This document shows positions 1 to 7,857 of a stretch of 64,000 nucleotides of DNA, one piece after another. The notes under the pieces are model-generated. The model was given only the letters and a program-made list of their open reading frames with translations, was not told the origin of the DNA and searched no databases. The DNA lies in NCBI GenBank assembly GCA_027488395.1, contig JAIYBT010000015.1, positions 52,679-116,678 on the forward strand, read 5' to 3'. A program made the position numbers and the translations under genes. This DNA comes from Methylophilaceae bacterium (GTDB taxonomy: Bacteria > Pseudomonadota > Gammaproteobacteria > Burkholderiales > Methylophilaceae). Every line of letters starts with the position of its first letter. The first letter of the stretch is position 1.

Positions 1-111
1 TACCCTAAGCATCTCAATTGACCCATATAGATCATTTAAAGCTAGATGGCGTAAAGATCAATGACTTAACAATCAGTCATTCATTAGCATCAAGACTCAT
101 AGGCATACCCC

Positions 112-753
112 ATGGCATTCATTCAATTACTGATGCATATCGACCACAGCTTACAGGCTATGGTGTTACAGCATGGTGCAGCGGTCTACTGGCTATTGTT
201 TGCCTTGGTGCTGGGTGAAACCGGCATGTTAGTATTGTTTTTTTTACCAGGGAACCCATTGATATTTATCAGTGGCGCCTTGGCTGGCAGTGGGCAAATC
301 CACTTTGGCTGTTTGCTGCTGGTATTGTTGAGTGCAACTGTGTTGGGTAGCCATATCAATTTTTTCTTAGGTCGGCAAGCCGCTCATCACCTGCAGCGCA
401 AGCCAAGCACTTGGTTACAAAGCAATCGCTTTCGCGACAGCACACAGTTTTATACAGCCTATGGCGCGCACGCTTTTTTAGTCACCTTGTATATCCCCAT
501 ACTACGCACCTTTGCTCCATTTATTGCGGGCATGACACAGATGCCGCTTAGGCGATTTCAGGTCTTTAGCAGTTTGGGAGCCTTATTATGGGTGGGCTTA
601 CTCAGCACGGGCGGCTATTATGTTGGCAATTTGCCTTTTGTGCATGCCCATTTAAACAGTCTGGTGGTGCTCGGCGTTGGCGTGGGTGTCTCCATGCCTT
701 TACTGTTCACACTCGGCAGGCTTTGCAAACGCCGTTGGCAAGCCCGACCATGA
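112..753 (+). CDS. DedA family integral membrane protein
   Basis: A 213-residue membrane protein of the DedA/SNARE-associated family. These are inner-membrane proteins linked to lipid flipping, proton-motive-force homeostasis and envelope integrity. The family signature is visible near residues 45-60 (FFLPGNPLIFISGALAG), followed by a glycine- and arginine-containing middle (GRQAAHH) and late hydrophobic segments containing GYYVGNLPF. The length is normal for DedA. No strong Shine-Dalgarno sequence precedes the ATG at 112, and an in-frame ATG at 133 is an alternative start. It stands alone on the plus strand. The family call is firm. The transported substrate is not visible from sequence. Confidence 0.88.
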   Translation: MAFIQLLMHIDHSLQAMVLQHGAAVYWLLFALVLGETGMLVLFFLPGNPLIFISGALAGSGQIHFGCLLLVLLSATVLGSHINFFLGRQAAHHLQRKPSTWLQSNRFRDSTQFYTAYGAHAFLVTLYIPILRTFAPFIAGMTQMPLRRFQVFSSLGALLWVGLLSTGGYYVGNLPFVHAHLNSLVVLGVGVGVSMPLLFTLGRLCKRRWQARP

Positions 754-943
754 GATGCAGGATGGTTAACGCAGGTACTTACCAAAACTTAGCATCCCAT
801 TTGACCTCATACACCGAGCAACCCACGCAACCCAACCATGGTTGATTGCGTGACCGCCATCGCTGGACTCCGGCTGTGCATATGGCCCGTCCTTCGATGT
901 CAATCAATGACGCACGATATTATCTATCATTAAAGGAGCACGT
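754..943. other. intergenic region with an inverted repeat at 824-852
   Basis: No gene is supported here. The stretch carries an imperfect inverted repeat: outer arms CACGCAA (824-830) and TTGCGTG (846-852) around the palindrome CAACCATGGTTG (833-844). There is no T-run after it, so it is not a convincing terminator. It could be an operator or simply a structured 3' end of the dedA transcript. A good ribosome binding site, AAGGAG, sits at the right end before the next gene. Confidence 0.4.
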
Positions 944-1279
944 ATGGCAATACAACCACAGATTCAAATCGCAAACTTTATTACGCTCAAAGCCAAAGCA
1001 GGTAAGGCACAAGCATTGGCTGATTTTTTAAGCAGTGGCGCCGCCGCAGTCGATGCGACCGAACCACAAACGCACGCTTGGTATGCTGTGCAAATCAGTG
1101 CCGATACTTTTGCCATCATTGATTTTTTTAAAGATCAAGCTGGGCAAGATGCGCATGTGGCAGGCGCCGTGGCAGCGCAACTGAAAGCCCAAGCCGATAC
1201 CTTGATTGAAGGCGGTTGGGACGAGGGCGTACTCAAGCAATTTCAGGTGTTTAAAGTATTGTCAGCGACCCATGCATAA
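944..1279 (+). CDS. ABM-fold (quinol monooxygenase-like) small protein
   Basis: A 111-residue protein with the dimeric ferredoxin-like antibiotic-biosynthesis-monooxygenase pattern. It has an N-terminal strand (IQIANFITLKAKAGKAQAL), a helix, the WYAV/FAIIDFF strands in the middle, and a helix with AHVAGAVAAQL. Family members are small cytosolic monooxygenases or stress proteins acting on quinols or aldehydes, often without cofactor. The exact substrate cannot be read here. AAGGAG lies seven bases before the ATG, so the start is well supported. A strong bidirectional terminator follows at 1294-1320. It is monocistronic, convergent with the catalase-like gene. Confidence 0.75.
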   Translation: MAIQPQIQIANFITLKAKAGKAQALADFLSSGAAAVDATEPQTHAWYAVQISADTFAIIDFFKDQAGQDAHVAGAVAAQLKAQADTLIEGGWDEGVLKQFQVFKVLSATHA

Positions 1280-1293
1280 CAAAACTTTGGCGT

Positions 1294-1320
1294 AAAAAAA
1301 GGTGGCAATGCCACCTTTTT
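1294..1320. terminator. bidirectional intrinsic terminator
   Basis: Stem AAAAAGGTGGC / GCCACCTTTTT with a 3-base loop (1307-1309). The A-run on one side and T-run on the other allow termination from both directions, between the convergent ABM gene and the catalase-like gene. Confidence 0.88.
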
Positions 1321-1343
1321 GATATGCAACTCTAATAAAACAT

Positions 1344-2333
1344 TTAATTGGCTAAGCGTCGCCCATAGCTCACTGCATACGCGCCCGGTCTTGCCAACAA
1401 AATCGGGTCTTGCGTCGGCGCAATGCCAGTAGGCAACTGTAACGGATTAAACATGATGGTTTTCTCTTTGCTTGCGCTATCGGCCACCGCCGCATTTAAA
1501 CTCAGCACACCTAATGTCACCGTTTTACGGGTATCTGGCCACACGGCAGTCGGGTCATTCACATTGTCACCCGCTTCGGCCAATTGCAGCACCAGGGTGT
1601 ACTGAACTGGCTTGGTGGCTACGCGTTTCACAATGCCTTGCATTAAATAATCAGGGGCAGCTTTGTCTGCCTCGGCTTGGGTTAAATAGTGTGCGCCATC
1701 CACGGGCAATATCTGGTAACGACCAAATACGCTGTTGCCTTGGGTGTTGGTGAATTTAAAAGCATTCACACCATAAAACGGTTGTGTGGCAAAACTGACC
1801 GGAGCAGGTTTGGGCGTGCTGACAAATTTGGCAGCCGCTGGATGCGTAGCCAAAAACTGTTCGACGGGGCTGGGTTGCACTTTAGAAGCCCCTGAATCGC
1901 GTACTGCATTGAGCAAGCCTAAAAAGTCTTCAGGCGTGGCTGCTGGAAAGCCATTGACCGAAATACTGACGATATCGGTGACTGCATCATTGGGCAAACT
2001 AAAGCGGATAGCGATGCCTTTCGGAAACGCGTTGCCATTCGCATCAGGAATCGTTGGCACCCCAGTCGCGTCTGAATACCGAACTAAAATTGGTGTAGTT
2101 GCCAACTTGAAGTGCGGCGCACTGGAAATACTGCTTGCCTGTGGCGTTGGCGTAAATACGCCTGATACCAACACACCTTTAGCGTGATTGGCACGATAGC
2201 CTTTATGCGGACCACCCGATAACGTGGTTAAGGTATCGACCAATTGCTCGGTAACAGGGGTATCTGCCGCGTTGGCAATGGAGGTGGTCAAGGCAAGTGA
2301 CACCGCGAGTGGTAACAGTTTAAAACATTTCAT
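1344..2333 (-). CDS. periplasmic SrpA-type catalase-like haem protein
   Basis: An exported protein of about 329 residues in the catalase superfamily, closest to the small SrpA/catalase-related peroxidase group. A signal peptide is visible (KCFKLLPLAVSLALTTSIANAADT). The distal histidine lies in RANHAKGVLVSG. The core motif around VRYSDATGVPTIPD and KGIAIRF follows, then the C-terminal haem-side region LARPGAYAVSYGRR with the candidate proximal tyrosine. The chosen ATG at 2333 is preceded by AAGGAT. A longer reading from 2354 lacks a ribosome site. It lies 138 bases downstream of ohrR on the same strand, which suggests peroxide-responsive expression. The activity (catalase or organic peroxidase) is inferred. 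Confidence 0.82.
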   Translation of the reverse strand: MKCFKLLPLAVSLALTTSIANAADTPVTEQLVDTLTTLSGGPHKGYRANHAKGVLVSGVFTPTPQASSISSAPHFKLATTPILVRYSDATGVPTIPDANGNAFPKGIAIRFSLPNDAVTDIVSISVNGFPAATPEDFLGLLNAVRDSGASKVQPSPVEQFLATHPAAAKFVSTPKPAPVSFATQPFYGVNAFKFTNTQGNSVFGRYQILPVDGAHYLTQAEADKAAPDYLMQGIVKRVATKPVQYTLVLQLAEAGDNVNDPTAVWPDTRKTVTLGVLSLNAAVADSASKEKTIMFNPLQLPTGIAPTQDPILLARPGAYAVSYGRRLAN

Positions 2334-2471
2334 GGCAAGATCCTTTCGATCCATAGCATTAAAGACAGGTGAAAACGTGACAACAAAAACAACTTACAAC
2401 CTGCATACCCTGCTAAATCTTCACGATGAGCTCTCGTACAGATTCATCATGAAAACGGAGGTATTAACCCT

Positions 2472-2918
2472 TTATTCTGCTTGCAACAGCAAACGTTGGC
2501 GAAGTTGGGTTAAACGTTCACGTAAACTATTGGCTTCGTCCAACGAGCAACCAATTTGACCCAACATCGTGGCCATCACTTCCCCAGCCCTTGTTTTTAA
2601 TGACACACCCGCGTCGGTTAAGCGAATAATCACATGACGCTCGTCATGACTTGCACGTTCGCGACGCACCAAGCCAGTGGACGCTAGGCGTTTGAGCAGG
2701 GGGGTTAACGTCGCCGAATCCAAAAATAATTGCTCACCGATGGCGGAAACATATTGTGCATCTTGCTCCCACAACACCATCATCACTAAGTATTGTGGAT
2801 AAGTCAGCGCTAAAGCTTTGAGCAAGGGCCGATACGCTTTATTCATGGCCAGCGACAATGAATACACGGCAAAACATAATTGCTCATCGAGGATTGGCGG
2901 GTGTGAAGTTTCGTGCAT
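2472..2918 (-). CDS. ohrR: OhrR-type MarR family peroxide-sensing repressor
   Basis: A 148-residue winged-helix regulator with very strong OhrR features. The segment [24 protein letters not shown] carries the single reactive cysteine at residue 15, followed by [16 protein letters not shown] and the wing region [21 protein letters not shown]. In the family, organic hydroperoxides oxidise this cysteine and the repressor leaves its operator. The usual partner gene ohr is absent nearby. Instead a periplasmic catalase-like gene follows on the same strand. The start codon is almost at the predicted transcription start, and a promoter-overlapping palindrome sits at 2924-2939. No Shine-Dalgarno sequence is seen, so the transcript may be leaderless. 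Confidence 0.9.
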   Translation of the reverse strand: MHETSHPPILDEQLCFAVYSLSLAMNKAYRPLLKALALTYPQYLVMMVLWEQDAQYVSAIGEQLFLDSATLTPLLKRLASTGLVRRERASHDERHVIIRLTDAGVSLKTRAGEVMATMLGQIGCSLDEANSLRERLTQLRQRLLLQAE

Positions 2919-2923
2919 GTCGT

Positions 2924-2957
2924 TATACTAAATAGTGTACGATTTAATAGCAAGCAA
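2924..2957 (-). promoter_or_regulatory. ohrR promoter with overlapping palindrome (likely OhrR operator)
   Basis: Read on the minus strand: a -35 element TTGCTT (2952-2957), a 17-base spacer and a -10 element TATTTA (2929-2934). The -10 is the centre of an imperfect palindrome, TACAC-TATTTA-GTATA (2924-2939). Its position, ending 5 bases from the start codon, fits autorepression. The half sites differ from the best-known OhrR consensus, so the operator role is inferred. Confidence 0.5.
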
Positions 2958-2969
2958 TTTTAGACATAT

Positions 2970-3059
2970 TTATACGCCATGCGTCAGCCGTTGATGGATC
3001 AAATCAAGCATGTAATGAACAATAAATGTACCTTTGGCGTGCAATCTGCGTTGATGCAT
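2970..3059 (-). CDS. possible small ORF, 29 residues, unknown function
   Basis: An unrecognised short ORF reading MHQRRLHAKGTFIVHYMLDL and nine further residues ending in HGV. Its support is an excellent ribosome site, AAGGAG at 3066-3071, six bases before the ATG at 3059. The peptide is basic and histidine-rich with a hydrophobic middle. It lies 51 bases upstream of ohrR on the same strand. It could be a leader peptide, a secreted or signalling peptide, or chance. It does not match the PqqA pattern. Codon bias cannot be judged at this length. Confidence 0.35.
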   Translation of the reverse strand: MHQRRLHAKGTFIVHYMLDLIHQRLTHGV

Positions 3060-3248
3060 GATGATCTCCTTGATCAATAAGCTTTGAATCAGAGCTCGCA
3101 TTGTGTCAGCAAGCGTCAAAAAAATATAATTGATTGTTTAAAATTTTTTGATTAGAAATATTTATCATTGATACGGATGATTGCCGATGCTAACCACGCA
3201 CTATCGTAAGCAACCGCGGCTGATTCAACCCTTCTGTGCGATAATTTC
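3060..3248. other. AT-rich intergenic region upstream of apbE
   Basis: This is the rest of the 330-base space between ohrR and apbE. It holds the minus-strand ribosome site of the small ORF, an AT-rich tract near 3117-3165 that could carry promoters in either direction, and no further gene that I can support. Confidence 0.5.
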
Positions 3249-4280
3249 ATGATGAATCGTTGGGGATGGATATTTAGCTTAGGATTGTTATGTAGCGCAT
3301 GCCAAGCACCCAGCACGCATACCGAAGCTTATGTGTTTGGCACCTTGGTAGAGATTCAAATTGATGATGCCCCCACCGCACAAGGGCAACGGGCCAGCAA
3401 CGCAGTATTAGCACGTTATCAAGCGCTACATCGGCAGTTACATGCATGGCAACCCAGTGAATTAACCGCACTCAATCAGGCAATTTCTGCTGGTCAGCAA
3501 CCGTTTAAAGCCAGCCCCTTGTTGCGACAAGTATTAGTGCATGCGCAACAATTATCCCTGCAATCCAATGGCTTATTTAATCCTGCACTGGGCCGTTTGA
3601 TTGCATTGTGGGGTTTTCATCAAACGCCATATCAAGCCACCATCGTTGCACCAGAAGCCGTGCAAGCGGTGATGTCCCAACAACCCAGCATGCGCGCATT
3701 GCAGTTTTCACCAGCGGGCATCACCAGCAATAACACTGCTGTGCAACTCGATTTAGGCGGATATGCCAAAGGATTTGCCTTGGATGAAGGTCGCGCCATA
3801 TTGCAGTCTATGGGCATTCAACATGCTTTAATTAATATCGGTGGGAATGTCATTGCGTTGGGTCGCCATCATGGTCGGCCGTGGCGGGTGGGCATCCAAC
3901 ATCCGCGACAAGCGGGAGCATTGGCAGCCCTGGATTTACCAGATGGTTGGGCCATCGGCACTTCTGGCGATTATCAACGCTTTTATCTGCAAGATGGCAA
4001 ACGCTATTGCCATATTTTAGACCCCAACACCGGCTATCCCGCCCAACGCAGTCAATCCGCCACGGTGTTAATTGCACCGCAACCGCATGCAGGCGTGCTC
4101 TCTGATGTGGCATCCAAACCATTGTTTATTGCACCAAAACACGCGGCATTATTTGCACAACAGCTCGGGGTGGCGGCTTGGATGATAGTAGATGCCCAAG
4201 GTCATCTATCGCTGAATCAGGCCATGCAAGCAAGGATCACATGGCTGACCGCGGTGCGTGGTCAGCGTGTTTTACCATGA
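3249..4280 (+). CDS. apbE: FAD:protein FMN transferase (ApbE lipoprotein)
   Basis: A 343-residue ApbE. The enzyme attaches FMN covalently to a threonine of target flavoproteins in or outside the membrane, using FAD. A lipoprotein signal ends at the cysteine of LGLLCSACQA. Catalytic-domain motifs follow in order: EAYVFGTLVEIQI, LGRLIALWGFH, DLGGYAKGFALDEG, NIGGNVIALGR, IGTSGDYQRF and HILDPNTGYPAQ. It overlaps the next ORF by the ATGA arrangement at 4277-4280. It forms a plus-strand group with a NusG-domain-II protein and a Gx transporter, which suggests it flavinylates a protein tied to that membrane module. No obvious flavinylation target is encoded beside it. Confidence 0.93.
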   Translation: MMNRWGWIFSLGLLCSACQAPSTHTEAYVFGTLVEIQIDDAPTAQGQRASNAVLARYQALHRQLHAWQPSELTALNQAISAGQQPFKASPLLRQVLVHAQQLSLQSNGLFNPALGRLIALWGFHQTPYQATIVAPEAVQAVMSQQPSMRALQFSPAGITSNNTAVQLDLGGYAKGFALDEGRAILQSMGIQHALINIGGNVIALGRHHGRPWRVGIQHPRQAGALAALDLPDGWAIGTSGDYQRFYLQDGKRYCHILDPNTGYPAQRSQSATVLIAPQPHAGVLSDVASKPLFIAPKHAALFAQQLGVAAWMIVDAQGHLSLNQAMQARITWLTAVRGQRVLP

Positions 4281-4678
4281 TGCAATGGCTAGCTCGCTTA
4301 AAAAGGGGATTCCAACACATCGATGGTTTGTTGGTGGGCGATTGGCTGACGATCGCGCTGTGTTTAGGGCTGATCCTGTTGTACTGGCCAGAGGCATCGC
4401 TTGGACAAGCCAAAAAATGCCAAATCAGACAGGGGGGGCAGGTGATTGGCGTATATGACCTCGACCAACGTCGGCGTATCTCTGTGAAAGGCCCGCTTGG
4501 CGTCAGCGTGGTGCAGATTCAGCAAGGAAAAGTACGTTTTTCACAGGCTCCCTGTCACAATCAATACTGCCTGCAACAAGGGTGGCTAAGTCATGCAGGC
4601 GAAGTCGCGTTATGTTTACCCAATCAAGTCAGTATTATTTTGTTAGGCGAACGTGGCTTTGATAGTCTCGCCTATTGA
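4277..4678 (+). CDS. NusG domain II-containing membrane-anchored protein
   Basis: A 133-residue protein. A hydrophobic segment (LTIALCLGLILLYWP, about residues 24-38) anchors it in the membrane. The rest is a NusG_II (KOW-less beta) domain with the pattern SVVQIQQGKVRFSQAPCHNQYCLQQGWLSHAGEVALCLPNQVSIIL, including three conserved cysteines. The start at 4277 is chosen because it is translationally coupled to the apbE stop and gives a sensible N-terminus. The longer upstream reading lies inside apbE. Such proteins recur next to ApbE and Gx transporters, including extracellular-electron-transfer loci in Gram-positives. A redox or flavin role is inference. Confidence 0.8.
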   Translation: MMQWLARLKRGFQHIDGLLVGDWLTIALCLGLILLYWPEASLGQAKKCQIRQGGQVIGVYDLDQRRRISVKGPLGVSVVQIQQGKVRFSQAPCHNQYCLQQGWLSHAGEVALCLPNQVSIILLGERGFDSLAY

Positions 4679-4759
4679 TGCCTGACAACGCCCGACTCAC
4701 CACCTATGCAGCACATTGCGCATTTTAAATATGAATGTGCATCACACAGGAATAACCGC

Positions 4760-5293
4760 ATGCAATCAATTCAGTTCAAAATTACGCTCGCTGATCGACA
4801 AATTGCGGGTTTAACCGTGTTAGCGATTGGCTTGCATATGATCGAGGCCAGCTTTCCAAGTCCATTGCCTGGGGTGAAACCTGGGATCGCCAACATTGTG
4901 GTGTTATTTGTGCTGTATCGCTTTGGCTTTGCCACCGCAGCCAGTGTCAGTTTACTGCGCGTTTTCGCCAGCGGCTTGTTGTTTGGTCAATTGTTCACGC
5001 CTACATTTTTTTTAAGTCTAGCAGGGGCGATTGCAAGTTTAGGCGTGCTTTGGTTGGCACAAGCGCTACCACGCAAGGCATTTAGCGCGGTGAGTGTCAG
5101 CGTGTTAGCGGCAATGGCGCATATTTTTGGTCAGGTGTGCTTGGTGCGATTATGGTTAATTCCCGTCCCACAGGCTTGGTTGTTATTGTCACCCTTGTGG
5201 CTAACTGCACTGTTGTTTGGCATCAGTAATGGTCTGATGATTCAAGCGTTGCTCAATCAACTTGCACCGCCGCATCAGCCATCAACAGATTGA
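4760..5293 (+). CDS. Gx transporter family protein (heptaprenyl-diphosphate synthase component I-like)
   Basis: A 177-residue hydrophobic protein with about five to six membrane segments, matching the Hpre_diP_synt_I/Gx transporter family. Typical stretches are ASFPSPLPGVKPGIANIVVLFVLYRFG, SLLRVFASGLLFGQLFTPTFFLSLAGA and AMAHIFGQVCLVRLWLIP. The start at 4760 is chosen for the AGGAA before it, and the reading from 4706 adds a non-hydrophobic tail. Its 3' end overlaps the convergent GGDEF-EAL gene by 19 bases. The old enzyme name is misleading. The family is thought to transport or work with a quinone- or flavin-related redox module, but its substrate is unproven. Confidence 0.8.
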   Translation: MQSIQFKITLADRQIAGLTVLAIGLHMIEASFPSPLPGVKPGIANIVVLFVLYRFGFATAASVSLLRVFASGLLFGQLFTPTFFLSLAGAIASLGVLWLAQALPRKAFSAVSVSVLAAMAHIFGQVCLVRLWLIPVPQAWLLLSPLWLTALLFGISNGLMIQALLNQLAPPHQPSTD

Positions 5294-7740
5294 GGTGGTG
5301 GTTCCGGCATGGGCTCCAATGGTTCTTCAATCAAACTGACTTCATCGCCCACCTCAAATGCAATGCGATGTTCACTGGTCCAACGCTCAAGCCATATCCC
5401 AATATCACGTGCAGGCATCGGTTTGGCAATAAAAAAGCCTTGGCCCGCCTGACAGCCCAATTGCGATAACTGCATAAACACTTCTTCGCTTTCGATGCCC
5501 TCGGCCACCACATGCATGCCTAAATTATGACCAAGCTCGATGATGGATTTCGCCATCGCATAATCAGCTGGGTTTTTATGCATATAGGTGATAAACGCTT
5601 TGTCGATTTTTAGCTCGTGCATGGTAAAGCGTCTGAGCGACGTCAATGATGAATAGGCACACCCAAACTGATCAATCGACAACGGTATTCCCGCCATTGC
5701 CAGCTGACGTATCATGGTTTCAGCGCGTTCAGCATCGTACATTAACGCTTGTTCCGTAATTTCGATGGTTAACGCATTGTTAGGACAGGCATAGCGCTCG
5801 CACAAGGCTAACAATTGTTGTGGCAAGACATGATTTGTAAAATCACGCGCAGTGAGATTGACCGAGAGCTTGAGTCGAATCCCCTGTTGGCGCAACGATG
5901 CAATCAAAGCATACGATTGGTCCAGAATCCAATCGGTCAGCAAATGCATCACCTCAGTACGCTCGATCATGGGTAAAAATTGTTCTGGAAACAACATGCC
6001 TTTTTCGGGGTGGGCCCAGCGTAATAACACCTCTGCCGCCAACACTTGTCGCGTCGATAACTCCACGATGGGTTGCAAATAAAGCAAGATATGGGATTGC
6101 GCAATGGCTTCTTTCATTTCAGCCACCAACGCCAATTGATCTGTCATTTCAATGGCCATGGTTTCGTGATAGATGGCGCGATGCGTATGTTGCTTTTTAG
6201 CGGATTGCACCGCGAGTAACGCATGCCTTAACAGACTCTCAGCGGTGTGCCCATGCGCTGGATATAACGCAATGCCCGTTCGGATTTGCACCATCAACGG
6301 TTGTGCATAGGTCTGCATTGCGGCAGTTTCTATGTGCGCGTGGATATTTAACGCTTGTTGAAAAATACCGTGGATGTGTTCAACATAGTGCGCCACCTCG
6401 GGCTGACTGATATCCACCAGCAATACGGCAAACATATCGGCATCTAGGCGCCCGACCACATCCTGCTTGCTCAATAATGCTTGTTTCAATTGCATGCCTG
6501 TTTGGCGTAATACTTCATCCGCTACTGGCCGTCCCATCAAGCCGTTTAAAGCTTTAAATTGTTGCAGGTTGACCAATATTAAGGTCAATACACCGGGTTT
6601 GTCTGTGGTGGGTGTACGCGCATCAATCGCTAACTGTAAGGCTTGGGTAAAGCCAAGCTGATTGGCTAAACCGGTCAATGGATCTTGTAGGCACAACGTC
6701 TCCAACTGCTCAACTTGTTGTTTTATAGCACCACGCATACGATTAAACGCATGCGCCAACCGCCCCAATTCATCCTGTTGTTGCGAGAACACGGGCTGCG
6801 CGTGACCATGCTGAGCCAACCCCTCTAAGCCCTTGGTCACCTCCGTGAGCGTGGGCACGGTGTGCCTTGTCCACCACCATACCGCCAAACAACACAGCGC
6901 AATCCCAAAACAGGCCACACTAAACAGATTCACAAACAACGCGATCAAACCATTGTGGGGTGAGGCAAGTGGTACTTGCATCACCACCAATAACTGCGCC
7001 GTACCCAAGCTAGACATTTTTTTTAAGCGAGTGTGTTCTGCATGTTGTGAGACCATGGTGGCGCGAGGTGCGGCAGTAGCGGCCTCATATTGTTGTACCA
7101 AGCTGTTGACAGCTGCCTGCGTATTGAGCGGACGCGAGCTAGCCAACAGTTGCCAAGGCTGTGCGCCCGATTTTTTATAAAAAGAAAAATCAACCTGCGT
7201 TAACTGTTTGGCTTGTTGGGCAAACGCTTGGTTGAACGTAAACCCAAGCGCAAGCTCACCAATGCGGGTAGGTGCCGCATTTACAGGCGCGCTCACCCAT
7301 TGATAAGGGGTATGACCACGCGTAACCAAGCCATTAGGTTGGGCTTGGCTGGGCATTAAAGTGGGCGAAAATACAAAGGTGGGATCGGTACTCACGTGAG
7401 TACTGCCATCGGCCGCATGAAACTCGACCACACTGGCTTGTAACTGTTGTTTAATTTGCAACAAGGCTTGACGTATGGTGGCCGTCTGCTGGCTAATCAG
7501 CGTTTCTCTTAACGCCAAATCTGCAACCAAAAACTGCAGTGCTTGCCGTTGGCTTTGTGCCTGTTGCTGTAACAGACTGGAAAAGATACGGTCAGCGCTG
7601 CTTAATTGGTCGACTGCCGCTTGTTGACGTTGTTGAACAACAGCTTGCCTCACCATGACCAGCTCCACGATTTGCAATAAAGCAAAAAGCGAAATAAATA
7701 ACAGTGCGAGTTTTAACCCTAATTGGTGTTGACGGTTCAT
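5275..7740 (-). CDS. membrane GGDEF-EAL protein with degenerate catalytic motifs
   Basis: An 821-residue cyclic-di-GMP-type protein. Membrane segments lie near residues 10-30 and 264-291 with a periplasmic sensor region between them, then a HAMP-like linker, a GGDEF domain (about 350-520) and an EAL domain (about 545-800). The GGDEF signature has decayed to LDADMF (432-437), so cyclase activity is unlikely. The EAL motif is EVLLRW (570-575), and several ligands remain (SVNLTARDF, EITEQ, LKIDKAFI, VVAEGIES). The usual Asp-Asp pair reads Asp690-Gln691, which probably weakens hydrolysis. A receptor or LapD-like signalling role is more likely than an enzyme. The ATG at 7740 is chosen over a GTG at 7770; neither has a strong ribosome site. 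Confidence 0.9.
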   Translation of the reverse strand: MNRQHQLGLKLALLFISLFALLQIVELVMVRQAVVQQRQQAAVDQLSSADRIFSSLLQQQAQSQRQALQFLVADLALRETLISQQTATIRQALLQIKQQLQASVVEFHAADGSTHVSTDPTFVFSPTLMPSQAQPNGLVTRGHTPYQWVSAPVNAAPTRIGELALGFTFNQAFAQQAKQLTQVDFSFYKKSGAQPWQLLASSRPLNTQAAVNSLVQQYEAATAAPRATMVSQHAEHTRLKKMSSLGTAQLLVVMQVPLASPHNGLIALFVNLFSVACFGIALCCLAVWWWTRHTVPTLTEVTKGLEGLAQHGHAQPVFSQQQDELGRLAHAFNRMRGAIKQQVEQLETLCLQDPLTGLANQLGFTQALQLAIDARTPTTDKPGVLTLILVNLQQFKALNGLMGRPVADEVLRQTGMQLKQALLSKQDVVGRLDADMFAVLLVDISQPEVAHYVEHIHGIFQQALNIHAHIETAAMQTYAQPLMVQIRTGIALYPAHGHTAESLLRHALLAVQSAKKQHTHRAIYHETMAIEMTDQLALVAEMKEAIAQSHILLYLQPIVELSTRQVLAAEVLLRWAHPEKGMLFPEQFLPMIERTEVMHLLTDWILDQSYALIASLRQQGIRLKLSVNLTARDFTNHVLPQQLLALCERYACPNNALTIEITEQALMYDAERAETMIRQLAMAGIPLSIDQFGCAYSSLTSLRRFTMHELKIDKAFITYMHKNPADYAMAKSIIELGHNLGMHVVAEGIESEEVFMQLSQLGCQAGQGFFIAKPMPARDIGIWLERWTSEHRIAFEVGDEVSLIEEPLEPMPEPPPQSVDG

Positions 7741-7857
7741 GGACAAAACTGACAATTGCAGTGTTGCCACTATACCATTATTCTAGCGTTCGATTATGCG
7801 CCAGCAAGGCGCGATATACAGGCGCAATCAAGGCGTCACACCATCAAACGCCATTGT

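Noticed and set aside
18..218. Plus-strand ORF of 66 residues at the window start
   Set aside because: It overlaps the start of the DedA gene in another frame, has no ribosome site and no recognisable features.
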